Source: a virus
Reading direction: 5' to 3' (one strand)
DNA length: 35,619 nucleotides
Virus record (IMG/VR): IMGVR_UViG_3300043015_000268
Location: 1-35,619 of that record
The notes beneath the pieces were generated by a model. That model ran no database searches and was not told the origin of the DNA. It saw only the letters and a program-made list of their open reading frames with translations. The first letter of the stretch is position 1; every line of letters starts with the position of its first letter. This document shows positions 6,329 through 14,163 of this stretch, piece by piece. A program made the position numbers and the translations under genes.

Positions 6329-6533
6329 AACACGCTTCGAGCCTCACATCTACGAGATTGATGATCAGGAAAGTTTACCAATCACAGTCATCGTAGATGT
6401 CGAGGGCTTCCACCTAACCCAAACTGACAACATGGGACTAGAGGACCACATTAGTCTCTCATGGTCACATCTGTCAGGCATTTTCGAAATCACACAAAAA
6501 ATTGAAGGTATGTTCAAACATGTCAGACACTAG
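6321..6533 (+). CDS. Hypothetical protein (70 aa, TTG start)
   Basis: Begins with TTG 6321, overlapping the previous gene by 8 nt, with GAGG at 6308-6311 as ribosome binding site. The product (MAKTRFEPHIYEIDDQESLP at the start) looks beta-rich, with a short helix near ITQKIEGMF. The end overlaps the SSB start by 14 nt. No family is recognised. Confidence 0.5.
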   Translation: MAKTRFEPHIYEIDDQESLPITVIVDVEGFHLTQTDNMGLEDHISLSWSHLSGIFEITQKIEGMFKHVRH

Positions 6534-7116
6534 AATTTCATTGCCTCTTGGTCGTGCCATTTATCCAGCACTTAAAATTGCAGACACCAAGTTCCATGAT
6601 CTAGGCATCTACAAATGCAATGTCAGTGTTCCTCTCAAGGAAGCGACAAGCACGATGGAAAAACTTACAGAAATCCACAAGCGACACACAGGTAAGGCAC
6701 CACCTAAAGCTGAGAACACCATGTGGAAAATGGAAGTGGATGAAGAGACAGGCGAAGAGACAGGTAACGTCATCTTCAAATGCTCAGTCAAGAATGTGCG
6801 CCGCCGCGATGGCGAACTCTGGGACCGACGACCAAAACAATTCGATGCCAAGATGAACCCTGTTGATCTGAACCCATACGGCGGCACTGAGTTGTATGTC
6901 TCAGCGTCGATCTACGAGTGGTCGGCAGGGGGCAAGAAAGGCGTAAGCTTACAACCCTTGGCAGTCCAGATCATTAACCTTGTTGAAGGTGGTGCAAGTT
7001 CAGGTGAGAACTTTGGCTTTCAGAAACATGAGGGCTTTGAGGGCGAGACAACAGAATACAAATTCGGAACAATAGATGACACAGCGCAAGAAGAGGAAGT
7101 CTACGACGACTTCTAA
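6520..7116 (+). CDS. T7 gp2.5-like single-stranded DNA-binding protein
   Basis: 198 residues from ATG 6520 (MSDTRISLPLGRAIYPALK); a TTG at 6502 would add six residues. It has the OB-fold pattern of the T7 gp2.5 family, including NPYGGTELYVSASIYEW, and a highly acidic tail ending EEEVYDDF. In T7 the acidic tail with terminal Phe contacts the polymerase and helicase. The position, after the RNA polymerase and before endonuclease I, matches T7 (2.5 then 3). It should coat ssDNA and organise the replisome. Confidence 0.85.
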   Translation: MSDTRISLPLGRAIYPALKIADTKFHDLGIYKCNVSVPLKEATSTMEKLTEIHKRHTGKAPPKAENTMWKMEVDEETGEETGNVIFKCSVKNVRRRDGELWDRRPKQFDAKMNPVDLNPYGGTELYVSASIYEWSAGGKKGVSLQPLAVQIINLVEGGASSGENFGFQKHEGFEGETTEYKFGTIDDTAQEEEVYDDF

Positions 7117-7525
7117 GAAAGCTGTTGGTCTGAAATATGGGTTTCGTTCAGGATTAGAAGAACGAATCTCAAAAGAGCTACAAGACACAGGGTGTTGCTT
7201 CACATACGAAGAGGAAGCGATACACTACGTCAAACCAGCTCGACAGAGTAAGTACACACCTGACTTTATTATACAAAAACGTCCTGATGGTACATCTAAG
7301 AAGCGGCCTTTAGTAATTGAATCTAAGGGCCGGTTCCTTACGGCAGATAGACAAAAACATTTATTGATTAAAGACCAACACCCAGACATAGACATTCGGT
7401 TCGTATTCTCGAACTCACGCCAGAAGATCAGCAAGCAATCAAAGACCACGTATGCAATGTGGTGCGAGAAGCACGGCTTCAAGTATGCTGATGGTTCTGT
7501 GCCGGATGAATGGCTACGAGAATGA
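7076..7525 (+). CDS. T7 gp3-like endonuclease I (Holliday junction resolvase)
   Basis: 149 residues, the same length as T7 endonuclease I. The catalytic signature is complete: E28 (FRSGLEE), D63 (KYTPDFI) and E82-x-K84 (VIESKGRF). The N-terminus is very basic (MTQRKKRKSTTTSKKAVG). It overlaps the SSB gene by 41 nt in another frame. In T7 the enzyme resolves branched DNA and helps degrade host DNA to supply nucleotides. Confidence 0.9.
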   Translation: MTQRKKRKSTTTSKKAVGLKYGFRSGLEERISKELQDTGCCFTYEEEAIHYVKPARQSKYTPDFIIQKRPDGTSKKRPLVIESKGRFLTADRQKHLLIKDQHPDIDIRFVFSNSRQKISKQSKTTYAMWCEKHGFKYADGSVPDEWLRE

Positions 7526-7529
7526 ATAC

Positions 7530-7955
7530 ATGTACAACAACAATAAGAAGCGTGAACAAACGCTCTACATGATCATCGATCACACAGGCACGACACCTAA
7601 CATAGAAATCGATGCGCAAAACTTAGACAACCGAGATCGCTCGAAAGGGTATTTCGGTTGTCGATACCATTACGTCATCACACGTGATGGAAGTGTGCAA
7701 ACAGGTAGAACACTGGACCGCGTATCGCCGCTGACCGGTGTCTATGATTATCTATCGATAGCTGTCTGTTTAGTCGGTGGAAAGAACATAGAGGGTGAAC
7801 CTGAAGACAACTTCACGGATGAACAAAAAGCAGCCCTGAAAGAGTTAATCACCGTATCTAGAAAATCGTATCCTGAATTACAGGTACTTGGACGCAAAGA
7901 AGTACGGCGACAGCGTACTACTGGTCCCGCTCTTGATCTCACACCTTTCAGATAG
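7530..7955 (+). CDS. T7 lysozyme-like (amidase fold) protein, zinc ligands degenerate
   Basis: About 141 residues from ATG 7530; ATG 7506 and ATG 7569 are alternatives. The fold signature of T7 gp3.5 is clear: YHYVITRDGSVQTGR and SIAVCLVGG, then a C-terminal PALDL. In T7 lysozyme zinc is bound by His17, His122 and Cys130. Here the RAHHEV block reads LGRKEV and CPSFDL reads GPALDL, so the second His and the Cys are gone. The first His region is IIDHTGT, ambiguous by one position. The conserved Tyr of YHY (T7 Tyr46) remains. Peptidoglycan cleavage is unlikely; the RNA polymerase-binding function of T7 lysozyme could remain. Position after gp3 matches T7. Confidence 0.8.
   Translation: MYNNNKKREQTLYMIIDHTGTTPNIEIDAQNLDNRDRSKGYFGCRYHYVITRDGSVQTGRTLDRVSPLTGVYDYLSIAVCLVGGKNIEGEPEDNFTDEQKAALKELITVSRKSYPELQVLGRKEVRRQRTTGPALDLTPFR
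7842..7861 (+). promoter_or_regulatory. Phage-type promoter candidate P3 (inside lysozyme-like gene)
   Basis: GAGTTAATCACCGTATCTAG lies within the lysozyme-like gene, 103 nt before the primase-helicase ATG. It matches site P2 (6172-6191) at 17 of 20 bases, and both continue AAAA. Since it is inside a gene, codon constraint must be considered, but the long match to an intergenic site favours a promoter. Confidence 0.45.
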
Positions 7956-7964
7956 GAAACGCTC

Positions 7965-9572
7965 ATGGATACTCAGGAACAAAGTTCTTTGATACAACAC
8001 GGCCCTTGTGACAACTGTGGGTCATCAGATGCAAACGCTGAGTATTCAGATGGTCACTTCTTTTGTTTCTCATGTGAGACACATACGCCCAGCGCAAGTG
8101 AAAAACCAAAGACACAACCACGACTAGCCCCTGATCTAATACCTGTGGGTCAGTTCAATTCTCTCGTCAAACGTAAGATCAGAGAGGACACGTGTCGTAA
8201 GTTTGGCTATTCAATCTCGACCTACAAGGGTCAGACAGTTCAGGTAGCCAACTACAAACGCAATGGTCAAATCATTGCACAAAAGATTAGGTTTCCAAAC
8301 AAAGACTTTCTCATGCTTGGTAATGCCAAGGAATGCGGATTGTTCGGGCAGCACCTGTGGAAAGAGGGCGGTAAGATACTTGTCATCACAGAGGGTGAGA
8401 TAGACACGTTATCTGTATCACAAGCGATATCATCCACCAACAACTGGCCTGTGGTTAGCATACCACAAGGCGCAGCGGGTGCGGCCCGTGCGATCAAGAA
8501 AGAGTTAGAGTTCGTATCCTCGTTCAAGAAAGTCATCATTATGATGGACAGCGACGAGGCGGGAACAAAAGCTGCATCTGAGATCGCCGCTCTACTGAAA
8601 CCTAACCAAGCTTTCATAGCTGAACTCCCAGCCAAAGACCCATCAGAACTATTGATGAAGGGTCAGGCTAAAGAAATTATTTCAGCTTATCACGAAGCAA
8701 AACCATACCGACCTGATGGTATCATCAACGGTATAGACATTTGGGATGACCTGATCTCAGAGGACAACACGGAAAGTATCCCGTGGCCTTACGATGGTCT
8801 GAACAAATTAACACACGGTTTACGCAAAGGTGAACTTATTACACTGACCGCTGGTTCAGGCGTGGGTAAGTCACAAGTGTGCCGTGAGATTGCTTATCAT
8901 CTAATCAAACAAGACGAGACTGTCGGCTATGTTGCCCTAGAAGAGAACGTCAAGCGTACCGCGCTTGGCCTCATGGGATTGGCAATCGATAAACCTTTAC
9001 ACTTATCCAAGGAAGGAGTGTCAAATGCTGATCTCAAGTCTGCTTTCAGTGACACCGTTGGTTCTGGTCGTGTTTACCTCTACGATCATTTCGGCTCTAT
9101 GCTTGCGACCAATCTTCTCGACAAAATCAGATACCTTGCCAAAGGCTGTGATGTTGGGTGGGTTGTCCTCGATCACCTCAGTATTGTTGTTTCAGGCATT
9201 GATGATGGTGATGAGCGGAAAACTATCGATGTTTTGATGACCCAGCTTCGCTCTCTTGTAGAGGAGACAGGTATAGGACTTATACTTGTGTCACACTTGC
9301 GGCGACCCGAAGGTAACCGTGGGTGGGAGGAAGGTCTAATCACAAGTTTGAACGCTTTACGGGGGTCAGCCAGTATCGCGCAACTCTCAGACTCCGTCAT
9401 TGGCCTAGAGCGTAATCAACAAGACCAAGAGGCTGCTAACCAAGTTACCGTGCGTGTTCTCAAGAACAGGTTCAGCGGTGAGACAGGGATAGCAACCAAA
9501 CTGTATTACGACAAAGACACTGGTCGATTGTCAGAACATGAGTTCGCAAAAGATGAGTTCGAAGAATACTGA
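7965..9572 (+). CDS. T7 gp4-like primase-helicase
   Basis: 535 residues (T7 gp4A: 566). The N-terminal zinc ribbon has C15-x2-C18 and C34-x2-C37, which recognises priming sites. A TOPRIM primase core follows, with E144 (ITEGEID) and D195/D197 (MMDSDEAG). The RecA-like helicase has Walker A at 296-303 (AGSGVGKS), Walker B at VVLDHLS (D403) and the arginine-finger region VLKNRFSGETG (R502). The C-terminus is acidic and aromatic (KDEFEEY), like the T7 tail that contacts the DNA polymerase. It unwinds the fork as a hexamer and lays lagging-strand primers. GGAAACG lies before ATG 7965. Confidence 0.95.
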   Translation: MDTQEQSSLIQHGPCDNCGSSDANAEYSDGHFFCFSCETHTPSASEKPKTQPRLAPDLIPVGQFNSLVKRKIREDTCRKFGYSISTYKGQTVQVANYKRNGQIIAQKIRFPNKDFLMLGNAKECGLFGQHLWKEGGKILVITEGEIDTLSVSQAISSTNNWPVVSIPQGAAGAARAIKKELEFVSSFKKVIIMMDSDEAGTKAASEIAALLKPNQAFIAELPAKDPSELLMKGQAKEIISAYHEAKPYRPDGIINGIDIWDDLISEDNTESIPWPYDGLNKLTHGLRKGELITLTAGSGVGKSQVCREIAYHLIKQDETVGYVALEENVKRTALGLMGLAIDKPLHLSKEGVSNADLKSAFSDTVGSGRVYLYDHFGSMLATNLLDKIRYLAKGCDVGWVVLDHLSIVVSGIDDGDERKTIDVLMTQLRSLVEETGIGLILVSHLRRPEGNRGWEEGLITSLNALRGSASIAQLSDSVIGLERNQQDQEAANQVTVRVLKNRFSGETGIATKLYYDKDTGRLSEHEFAKDEFEEY

Positions 9573-9903
9573 TGAAGTATTTGAGTTGGCTGAAATGTAC
9601 GCCGTTCTAGCCGCTCAAAACCCAGATGTATACACGGCTGTATATACACACTGGAATAACCAAGCCCAGAAACTTGAACATAAAGGATGGAAAAAGATGT
9701 CAGGTAAAACACAACACGACAAGATCATGAAGCACTTAAAGAAAGCTGGATCAATCACCGTGCGTGAAGCGATGCTCGAATACTCTATTCAATCACTGAC
9801 CAAGCGTATCCAAGAGTTACGCGAGATGGGCCACAATATTGTGTCCAAGGTCAAGTTCCATCCTGTGACGGGACAGAAATACACACGTTATTCACTCAGT
9901 TAA
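9538..9903 (+). CDS. Winged-helix (HTH_39-like) protein
   Basis: The open frame gives 121 residues from ATG 9538, overlapping the primase end; ATG 9553 is nearly equivalent. Residues about 54-121 (MSGKTQHDKIMKHLKKAGSI, then TVREAMLEYSIQSLTKRIQE and LREMGHNI) match the small phage winged-helix domain of the HTH_39 type. ATG 9697, at the start of that domain, has AAAGGATGGAAAAAG directly upstream, so a 68-residue product by internal initiation is possible. A DNA-binding role between helicase and polymerase genes is inferred. Confidence 0.7.
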   Translation: MSSQKMSSKNTDEVFELAEMYAVLAAQNPDVYTAVYTHWNNQAQKLEHKGWKKMSGKTQHDKIMKHLKKAGSITVREAMLEYSIQSLTKRIQELREMGHNIVSKVKFHPVTGQKYTRYSLS

Positions 9904-9916
9904 ATAGGGGGCCGCT

Positions 9917-11710
9917 ATGAGTACATATGTAGGCGACATCGAAACAGACGGTTTGTTAGACACACTAACCAAGGTACACTGTCTGGTACTACAAGACGTA
10001 GATACACACGAAGTGTTCTCATACGGCCCTAACGAAATCCAACAAGGGTTAGATCGTATGGCGGCGGCTGATAAGCTGATCTTCCACAACGGTATTAAGT
10101 TTGACTTCCCTGCGTTGGAAAAGGTTTACCCTGATTGGCGATATGATCGTAGCAGGGTAATCGACACCCTAGTTTGTACCCGACTTATCTGGACCACCCT
10201 AAGTGACACGGATGGTGCTAGAATTGCAGCCGGTAAGATTGAACCTAAACTTAGAGGTTCACACTCGCTTGCAGCGTGGGGCAAAAGGTTAGGGGTCTTG
10301 AAGGGAGACTTCGGTCAAACTACGGATTGGTCCGAGTGGTCACCTCAGATGCAGACGTACTGCGAACAGGATGTAGCTGTCACTTTAAAACTGTGGGCAG
10401 CAATCTCAGCAAAGGAGTATGCGCCTACTGCTATTGAACTAGAGCATCAAGTTGCTTGGATCGTAGCAGAGCAAGAACGTCATGGGTTCCTTTTTGACGT
10501 AGCAAAGGCAGAGAAACTTTTGATGCACCTTCAGCAAGAACGTGCAAAAATTGAGACAGACCTACAAACTATATTCGACCCGTGGTACTCCGCTGTCGGC
10601 GTGAAGCGTCCAAAGAAAACTGTTAACTATAAAACTTTGGATCGACACTCTGTGTGGGAAGGTGCGCCGTATACAGTCATACGTTGCAATGTCTTCAATC
10701 CTAACTCTCGTATGCATATAGCTGATCGCTTGATTGCTAAGTACGGCTGGGAGCCACGCGAGTACACACCTGATGGTAGACCCAAGGTAGATGAAACCGT
10801 TCTAGAAAATCTACCCTACAAAGAAGCCCAAGCTATCGCGCAGTCGCTGATGCTACAAAAACGTATTGGCATGTTGGCTGAAGGTAAAAACGCATGGCTT
10901 AACCTTGTTGAAGACGACAACCGTATACACGGCTCAGTCAACACAAACGGGGCTGTATCGTCGCGCATGACCCACGCATACCCAAACGTGGCCCAGACAC
11001 CTTCAGTGGGTAAACCATACGGTAAAGAATGCCGTGAACTGTTCTGTGTTCCTGAAGGTCGCAAGCTAGTAGGTGTGGACGTTTCAGGTTTGGAACTCAG
11101 AATGTTAGGCCATTTCTTACATCGTTTCGATGAGGGTGCTTATGGTTATGAAGTCGTCAACGGCGATATCCATACCGTAAACATGCAAGCAGCCGGTCTT
11201 CCTGACAGGAGTGCTTCAAAACGCTTCATATATGGATTTTTATACGGGGCAGGTGCGGCGAAGATTGGCGAGATTGTAGGTAAGGGTCCAAAGGAAGGTC
11301 AGAAGCTAAAGAACAAGTTTCTAGATCGGACCCCTGCGTTAGCCAAGCTAATCAAAGCGGTTACCCAAGCAAGCAAGCGTGGGTATCTGAAGGGCTTAGA
11401 CGGTAGACTACTTCATTGTCGCAGTTCGCACTCTAGCCTCAACCTGCTTTTACAAGGGGCGGGTGCGCTAGTGTGTAAGCAATGGGCAGTCGAAATGGAT
11501 AAGGCACTTATCGCTAATCATCTTAAAGACAAATGTCAGGTGGTGGCAAACATTCATGACGAACATCAATACGAGTGTGATGCAGACGTAGCAGAACTGG
11601 TTGGTGAACTTAGTGTTCAATCAATCAAGAAAGCCGGTGAACACTTCAAACTAAAGGTAGAATTAGATGGCGAGGCAAAAATCGGCAACAACTGGTACGA
11701 AACCCACTAG
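9917..11710 (+). CDS. T7 gp5-like family A DNA polymerase with proofreading exonuclease
   Basis: 597 residues (T7: 704). The exonuclease is intact: D7-x-E9 (GDIETDG), D63 (NGIKFDFP) and Y148-x3-D152 (YCEQD). Polymerase motifs are D388 (VDVSGLELR), K435/Y439 (SKRFIYGFLYG) and H547-D548-E549 (NIHDEHQ). NPNSRMHI and NGAVSSRMTHAYPN match T7 blocks. The region corresponding to the T7 thioredoxin-binding domain (residues about 221-261) is roughly 33 residues shorter than in T7 by my alignment from memory. GGGGG at 9906-9910 is the ribosome binding site. This is the replicative polymerase. Confidence 0.95.
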   Translation: MSTYVGDIETDGLLDTLTKVHCLVLQDVDTHEVFSYGPNEIQQGLDRMAAADKLIFHNGIKFDFPALEKVYPDWRYDRSRVIDTLVCTRLIWTTLSDTDGARIAAGKIEPKLRGSHSLAAWGKRLGVLKGDFGQTTDWSEWSPQMQTYCEQDVAVTLKLWAAISAKEYAPTAIELEHQVAWIVAEQERHGFLFDVAKAEKLLMHLQQERAKIETDLQTIFDPWYSAVGVKRPKKTVNYKTLDRHSVWEGAPYTVIRCNVFNPNSRMHIADRLIAKYGWEPREYTPDGRPKVDETVLENLPYKEAQAIAQSLMLQKRIGMLAEGKNAWLNLVEDDNRIHGSVNTNGAVSSRMTHAYPNVAQTPSVGKPYGKECRELFCVPEGRKLVGVDVSGLELRMLGHFLHRFDEGAYGYEVVNGDIHTVNMQAAGLPDRSASKRFIYGFLYGAGAAKIGEIVGKGPKEGQKLKNKFLDRTPALAKLIKAVTQASKRGYLKGLDGRLLHCRSSHSSLNLLLQGAGALVCKQWAVEMDKALIANHLKDKCQVVANIHDEHQYECDADVAELVGELSVQSIKKAGEHFKLKVELDGEAKIGNNWYETH

Positions 11711-11861
11711 GAAGCCCAAACCTAAACTATGTGAGGCGTGTATCTACTTCTCAACAAGAGGTAAGGACCACTTCCGCACGTACTATTGTCGAAGGTATCC
11801 GAAAACAGAAACTGTAGTGCCTGATTACTGGTGTGGTGAATGGAAAGATAAACATGAGTAG
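11667..11861 (+). CDS. Small four-cysteine (zinc-ribbon-like) protein
   Basis: 64 residues starting inside the 3' end of the DNA polymerase gene (44-nt overlap). After a very basic N-terminus (KPTRKPKPK) come C22-x2-C25, C41 and C56, with aromatic residues between. Four cysteines in this order suggest a single zinc site, and DNA or RNA binding is plausible given the basic arm. Its role beside the replication genes is unknown. Confidence 0.6.
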   Translation: MARQKSATTGTKPTRKPKPKLCEACIYFSTRGKDHFRTYYCRRYPKTETVVPDYWCGEWKDKHE

Positions 11862-12585
11862 AACTATACTGATTGATGCTGACATCACCCTATACCAAGT
11901 CGCAGTTACCAATGAGGAACCCACAAGGTTTCACAACGGTCTATGGGTGCTGTGGGCAGACGAAGCTAAGACAAAGAAAGACTTTGATGAGGCTATCGAA
12001 AACATAGTGTCACAGACTAACGCCGACGATTACTTACTCTGTCTGACATCACCTACAAACTTCCGTAAGGACATCTTGCCATCATACAAGGGTAACCGTA
12101 AGGAATCCCGTAAACCTATGATGCTCCCGTTCTTACGAGAACATGTCATGAAGAACCACAAACATGACATGAGGGAAGGTCTGGAAGGTGATGATTTACT
12201 TGGTATTTATGGGACAGACCCTAACGCCAAAGATGAGCGTGTTATCTTTTCTGCCGACAAAGACATGAAGACACTCCCAGCTAAACATTGGGATACCGAT
12301 TGGGCTTTAGTTCGTGAGATAACTGAAGAGGAAGCTAATCGCTGGTGGTTATACCAATCACTGACAGGTGACACCACAGATGGATACAAAGGCTGCCCCA
12401 AGGTCGGGCCTGTCGCAGCTAACAAAATCTTAGACAAAGATTGTAGTTTTGATGCGGTGGTAGCGGCGTTTGAGAAAGCCAATTTGTCTATCTTTGAGGC
12501 AACACAACAAGCGCAGGTCGCAAGAATTTTGCGGTATGACAATTACGATCTAGAAACAGATACGCTAAAGGTGTGGGAACCATGA
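11854..12585 (+). CDS. T7 gp6-like 5'-3' exonuclease (FEN/RNase H-like)
   Basis: 243 residues from ATG 11854, with GGAAAG upstream; the start overlaps the previous stop. The acidic metal-binding residues of the FEN family are visible: D8/D10 (LIDADITLY), E111-D113-D114 (EGDDL), D135/D137 (SADKDMK) and D173/D176 (TGDTTDGY), with the H3TH-like GCPKVGPVAANKIL following. YKGNRKESRKP is the conserved basic region. In T7 this enzyme removes RNA primers and degrades host DNA. The stop overlaps the next start (ATGA). Confidence 0.9.
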   Translation: MSRTILIDADITLYQVAVTNEEPTRFHNGLWVLWADEAKTKKDFDEAIENIVSQTNADDYLLCLTSPTNFRKDILPSYKGNRKESRKPMMLPFLREHVMKNHKHDMREGLEGDDLLGIYGTDPNAKDERVIFSADKDMKTLPAKHWDTDWALVREITEEEANRWWLYQSLTGDTTDGYKGCPKVGPVAANKILDKDCSFDAVVAAFEKANLSIFEATQQAQVARILRYDNYDLETDTLKVWEP

Positions 12586-12851
12586 ATGGATTTGACGTTA
12601 TAGAGACTACCGATGAGGACATCGTGAAGCGGCCCTCACATTACACACGGTTCAAGATCGAACCTGTGACGTTCATTATGCGCAACGATCTGCCTTTCCA
12701 TACAGGTAACATCGTGAAGTATGCGCTACGTGCGGGTCACAAACTTTACCCACAGCAAGACAAGGTGGAGAGTGAGATAACTGATCTACGCAAGGTCATG
12801 CGTTACGCCGAAATGCGTATCAGCTTACTTGAAGGTGAGATGGAATTATAA
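12582..12851 (+). CDS. DUF3310 family protein
   Basis: 89 residues from ATG 12582, overlapping the exonuclease stop. The family signature is clear: KRPSHYTRFKIEPVTFI, then NIVKYALRAGHK and a helical C-terminus with DLRKVMRYAEMRI. DUF3310 (SaV-like) proteins are common in phages, often near nucleotide metabolism or replication genes; their biochemical role is not established. Confidence 0.85.
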   Translation: MNGFDVIETTDEDIVKRPSHYTRFKIEPVTFIMRNDLPFHTGNIVKYALRAGHKLYPQQDKVESEITDLRKVMRYAEMRISLLEGEMEL

Positions 12852-12853
12852 AG

Positions 12854-13528
12854 GTGCGTAAGAAAACCTATAAAGACAAAGTGCGAGAGGCTTCAGACAA
12901 TAAACAGGTGCAGCCTCTCCTACCCAAAACCCCAGCGCAAAAAAACTACATGGAATGTATCTACAGGTTTCCGCAAGTGTTCGTTACAGGACCGGCAGGG
13001 ACAGGTAAAACGTACATAGCCGCCGCAATAGCCGCTGACATGTTCAACAAACGACAAGTCACAAAGATTATCCTGACCCGACCTAACATACCGGCAGGTA
13101 AATCTTTGGGTTTCTTTGCGGGAACCATAGAGGACAAAATTGCGCCGTGGGTTGTCCCTCTGACAGAGGTATTGGAGCAACGACTAGGCAAGGGCCGCTA
13201 CGAGGTGGCCTTGAAACGCAAGGATATTGAGATCGTACCTTTTGAGGTTATGCGTGGTCGCTCATTCAATAATGCCTTTGTTATTTTAGACGAAGGACAG
13301 AACTTAACACCCCATGAAATGAAGATGTTCCTCACTCGAATAGGTGAAGACACAAAAGTTGTAGTCAATGGCGACCTATTGCAGCACGACCTGAAGCAAG
13401 ACTCAGGGTTAACCATAGCTATAGACCTGATATTTAAACATAATATTGAGGCGGCGGTGTGTAATTTTACACACGATGATGTCGTTAGGTCAGGTATTTG
13501 TGCGCAATGGACACGTGCTTGGGGATAA
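12854..13528 (+). CDS. phoH: PhoH-like ATPase
   Basis: 224 residues with a GTG start at 12854, two bases after the previous stop. Walker A is GPAGTGKT (46-53) and Walker B is FVILDEGQN (D146, E147). KIILTRPNIPAGKSLGFFAG, FEVMRGRSF and VVVNGDLLQHDL are characteristic PhoH blocks. phoH is widespread in marine phages, where a role in RNA metabolism or phosphate stress has been proposed but not settled. It closes the DNA metabolism block. A long inverted repeat (13457-13474) lies near its 3' end. Confidence 0.92.
   Translation: MRKKTYKDKVREASDNKQVQPLLPKTPAQKNYMECIYRFPQVFVTGPAGTGKTYIAAAIAADMFNKRQVTKIILTRPNIPAGKSLGFFAGTIEDKIAPWVVPLTEVLEQRLGKGRYEVALKRKDIEIVPFEVMRGRSFNNAFVILDEGQNLTPHEMKMFLTRIGEDTKVVVNGDLLQHDLKQDSGLTIAIDLIFKHNIEAAVCNFTHDDVVRSGICAQWTRAWG
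13457..13474. repeat. Perfect inverted repeat GTGTGTAA-TT-TTACACAC in phoH
   Basis: 8-bp arms separated by TT, 54 bp before the phoH stop. There is no following T-tract, so it is not an intrinsic terminator. It could be an mRNA hairpin or protein site just upstream of promoter candidate P4, or coincidence in coding sequence. Confidence 0.3.
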
Positions 13529-13544
13529 TCTTAACCGTTACTAG
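13525..13544 (+). promoter_or_regulatory. Phage-type promoter candidate P4 (start of structural block)
   Basis: ATAATCTTAACCGTTACTAG shares 15 of 20 positions with the site before the MazG gene and ends ACTAG like P2. It starts inside the phoH stop codon and lies 18 nt before ATG 13563, the first gene of the structural block. This is where a T7-type late promoter is expected. Confidence 0.55.
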
Positions 13545-13562
13545 ACCTAGAAGGGTAACTTC

Positions 13563-13754
13563 ATGTCTCAATTACCTAATATTGACAAAGTATTAGTCGA
13601 TTATCTTGATCGTATGTATCCCGATGTCTCCCCTGAACTGAACATGACCGAGCGTGAAATCTTTTTTCGCCGTGGTGCAGTAGATGTAGTCCGTACACTA
13701 CGTCGAATTTACTCAGAACAAAATGAAGACATATTAGGAATACAAGATGCTTAG
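13563..13754 (+). CDS. Conserved hypothetical protein (63 aa)
   Basis: AGAAGGG (13550-13556) precedes ATG 13563. The product is a soluble helical protein (NIDKVLVDYLDRMYPDVSPE, later EREIFFRRGAVDVVRTLRRI). I recall similar short proteins between replication and head genes in marine T7-like phages. The function is unknown. It overlaps the next gene by 8 nt. Confidence 0.6.
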   Translation: MSQLPNIDKVLVDYLDRMYPDVSPELNMTEREIFFRRGAVDVVRTLRRIYSEQNEDILGIQDA

Positions 13755-14163
13755 AGGAAATTTACTCCCACTCACAAACATGATCGCTGTCGATGAAATG
13801 TGGCCTCAAATTGAGGTATTCCTAGACCGCGTAGCTGATGAAAAAGTTTTGGTTGAAGACATCTATCAGTTTGTATCCGAGGGGCGTTGGATGTTGTGGG
13901 TATGTGAAGTACCAGACACGTTTGTTCTAACAACCGTTATAATCACTGAGTTCATTGAGTACCCACAGGTCACAAATTTAAGGATCATATTTTTATCTGG
14001 CGATGATGAAGATTGGGCCTATGGAATACATGTGTTTGAAGATTTCGCACGTATTAACAAGTGCCATTCTCTTGAGGTTCTTGGTCGTAGAGGCTGGGAA
14101 CGTGTTCTGAGAGAACGCGGTTACAAACTCAATTACATAACTCTTAGTAAACGGATATTATAA
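13747..14163 (+). CDS. GNAT-like hypothetical protein
   Basis: 138 residues. The second half (LRIIFLSGDDEDWAYGIHVF, then KCHSLEVLGRRGWERVLRER and GYKLNYITLSKRI) follows the strand-helix pattern at the end of GNAT acetyltransferase folds, where GRRGWERVL-x-G-Y is typical. An acetyl-CoA binding loop (Q/RxxGxG/A) is not evident, so catalysis is doubtful. Similar proteins occur just before the head genes in marine podophages. The role may be structural or regulatory. Confidence 0.5.
   Translation: MLRGNLLPLTNMIAVDEMWPQIEVFLDRVADEKVLVEDIYQFVSEGRWMLWVCEVPDTFVLTTVIITEFIEYPQVTNLRIIFLSGDDEDWAYGIHVFEDFARINKCHSLEVLGRRGWERVLRERGYKLNYITLSKRIL

Noticed and set aside
9887-9907. TTATTCAC...AATAG sequence before the DNA polymerase gene as a sixth promoter
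   Set aside because: The spacing between TCAC and TAG is three bases longer than in the five listed sites and CTAG is missing.
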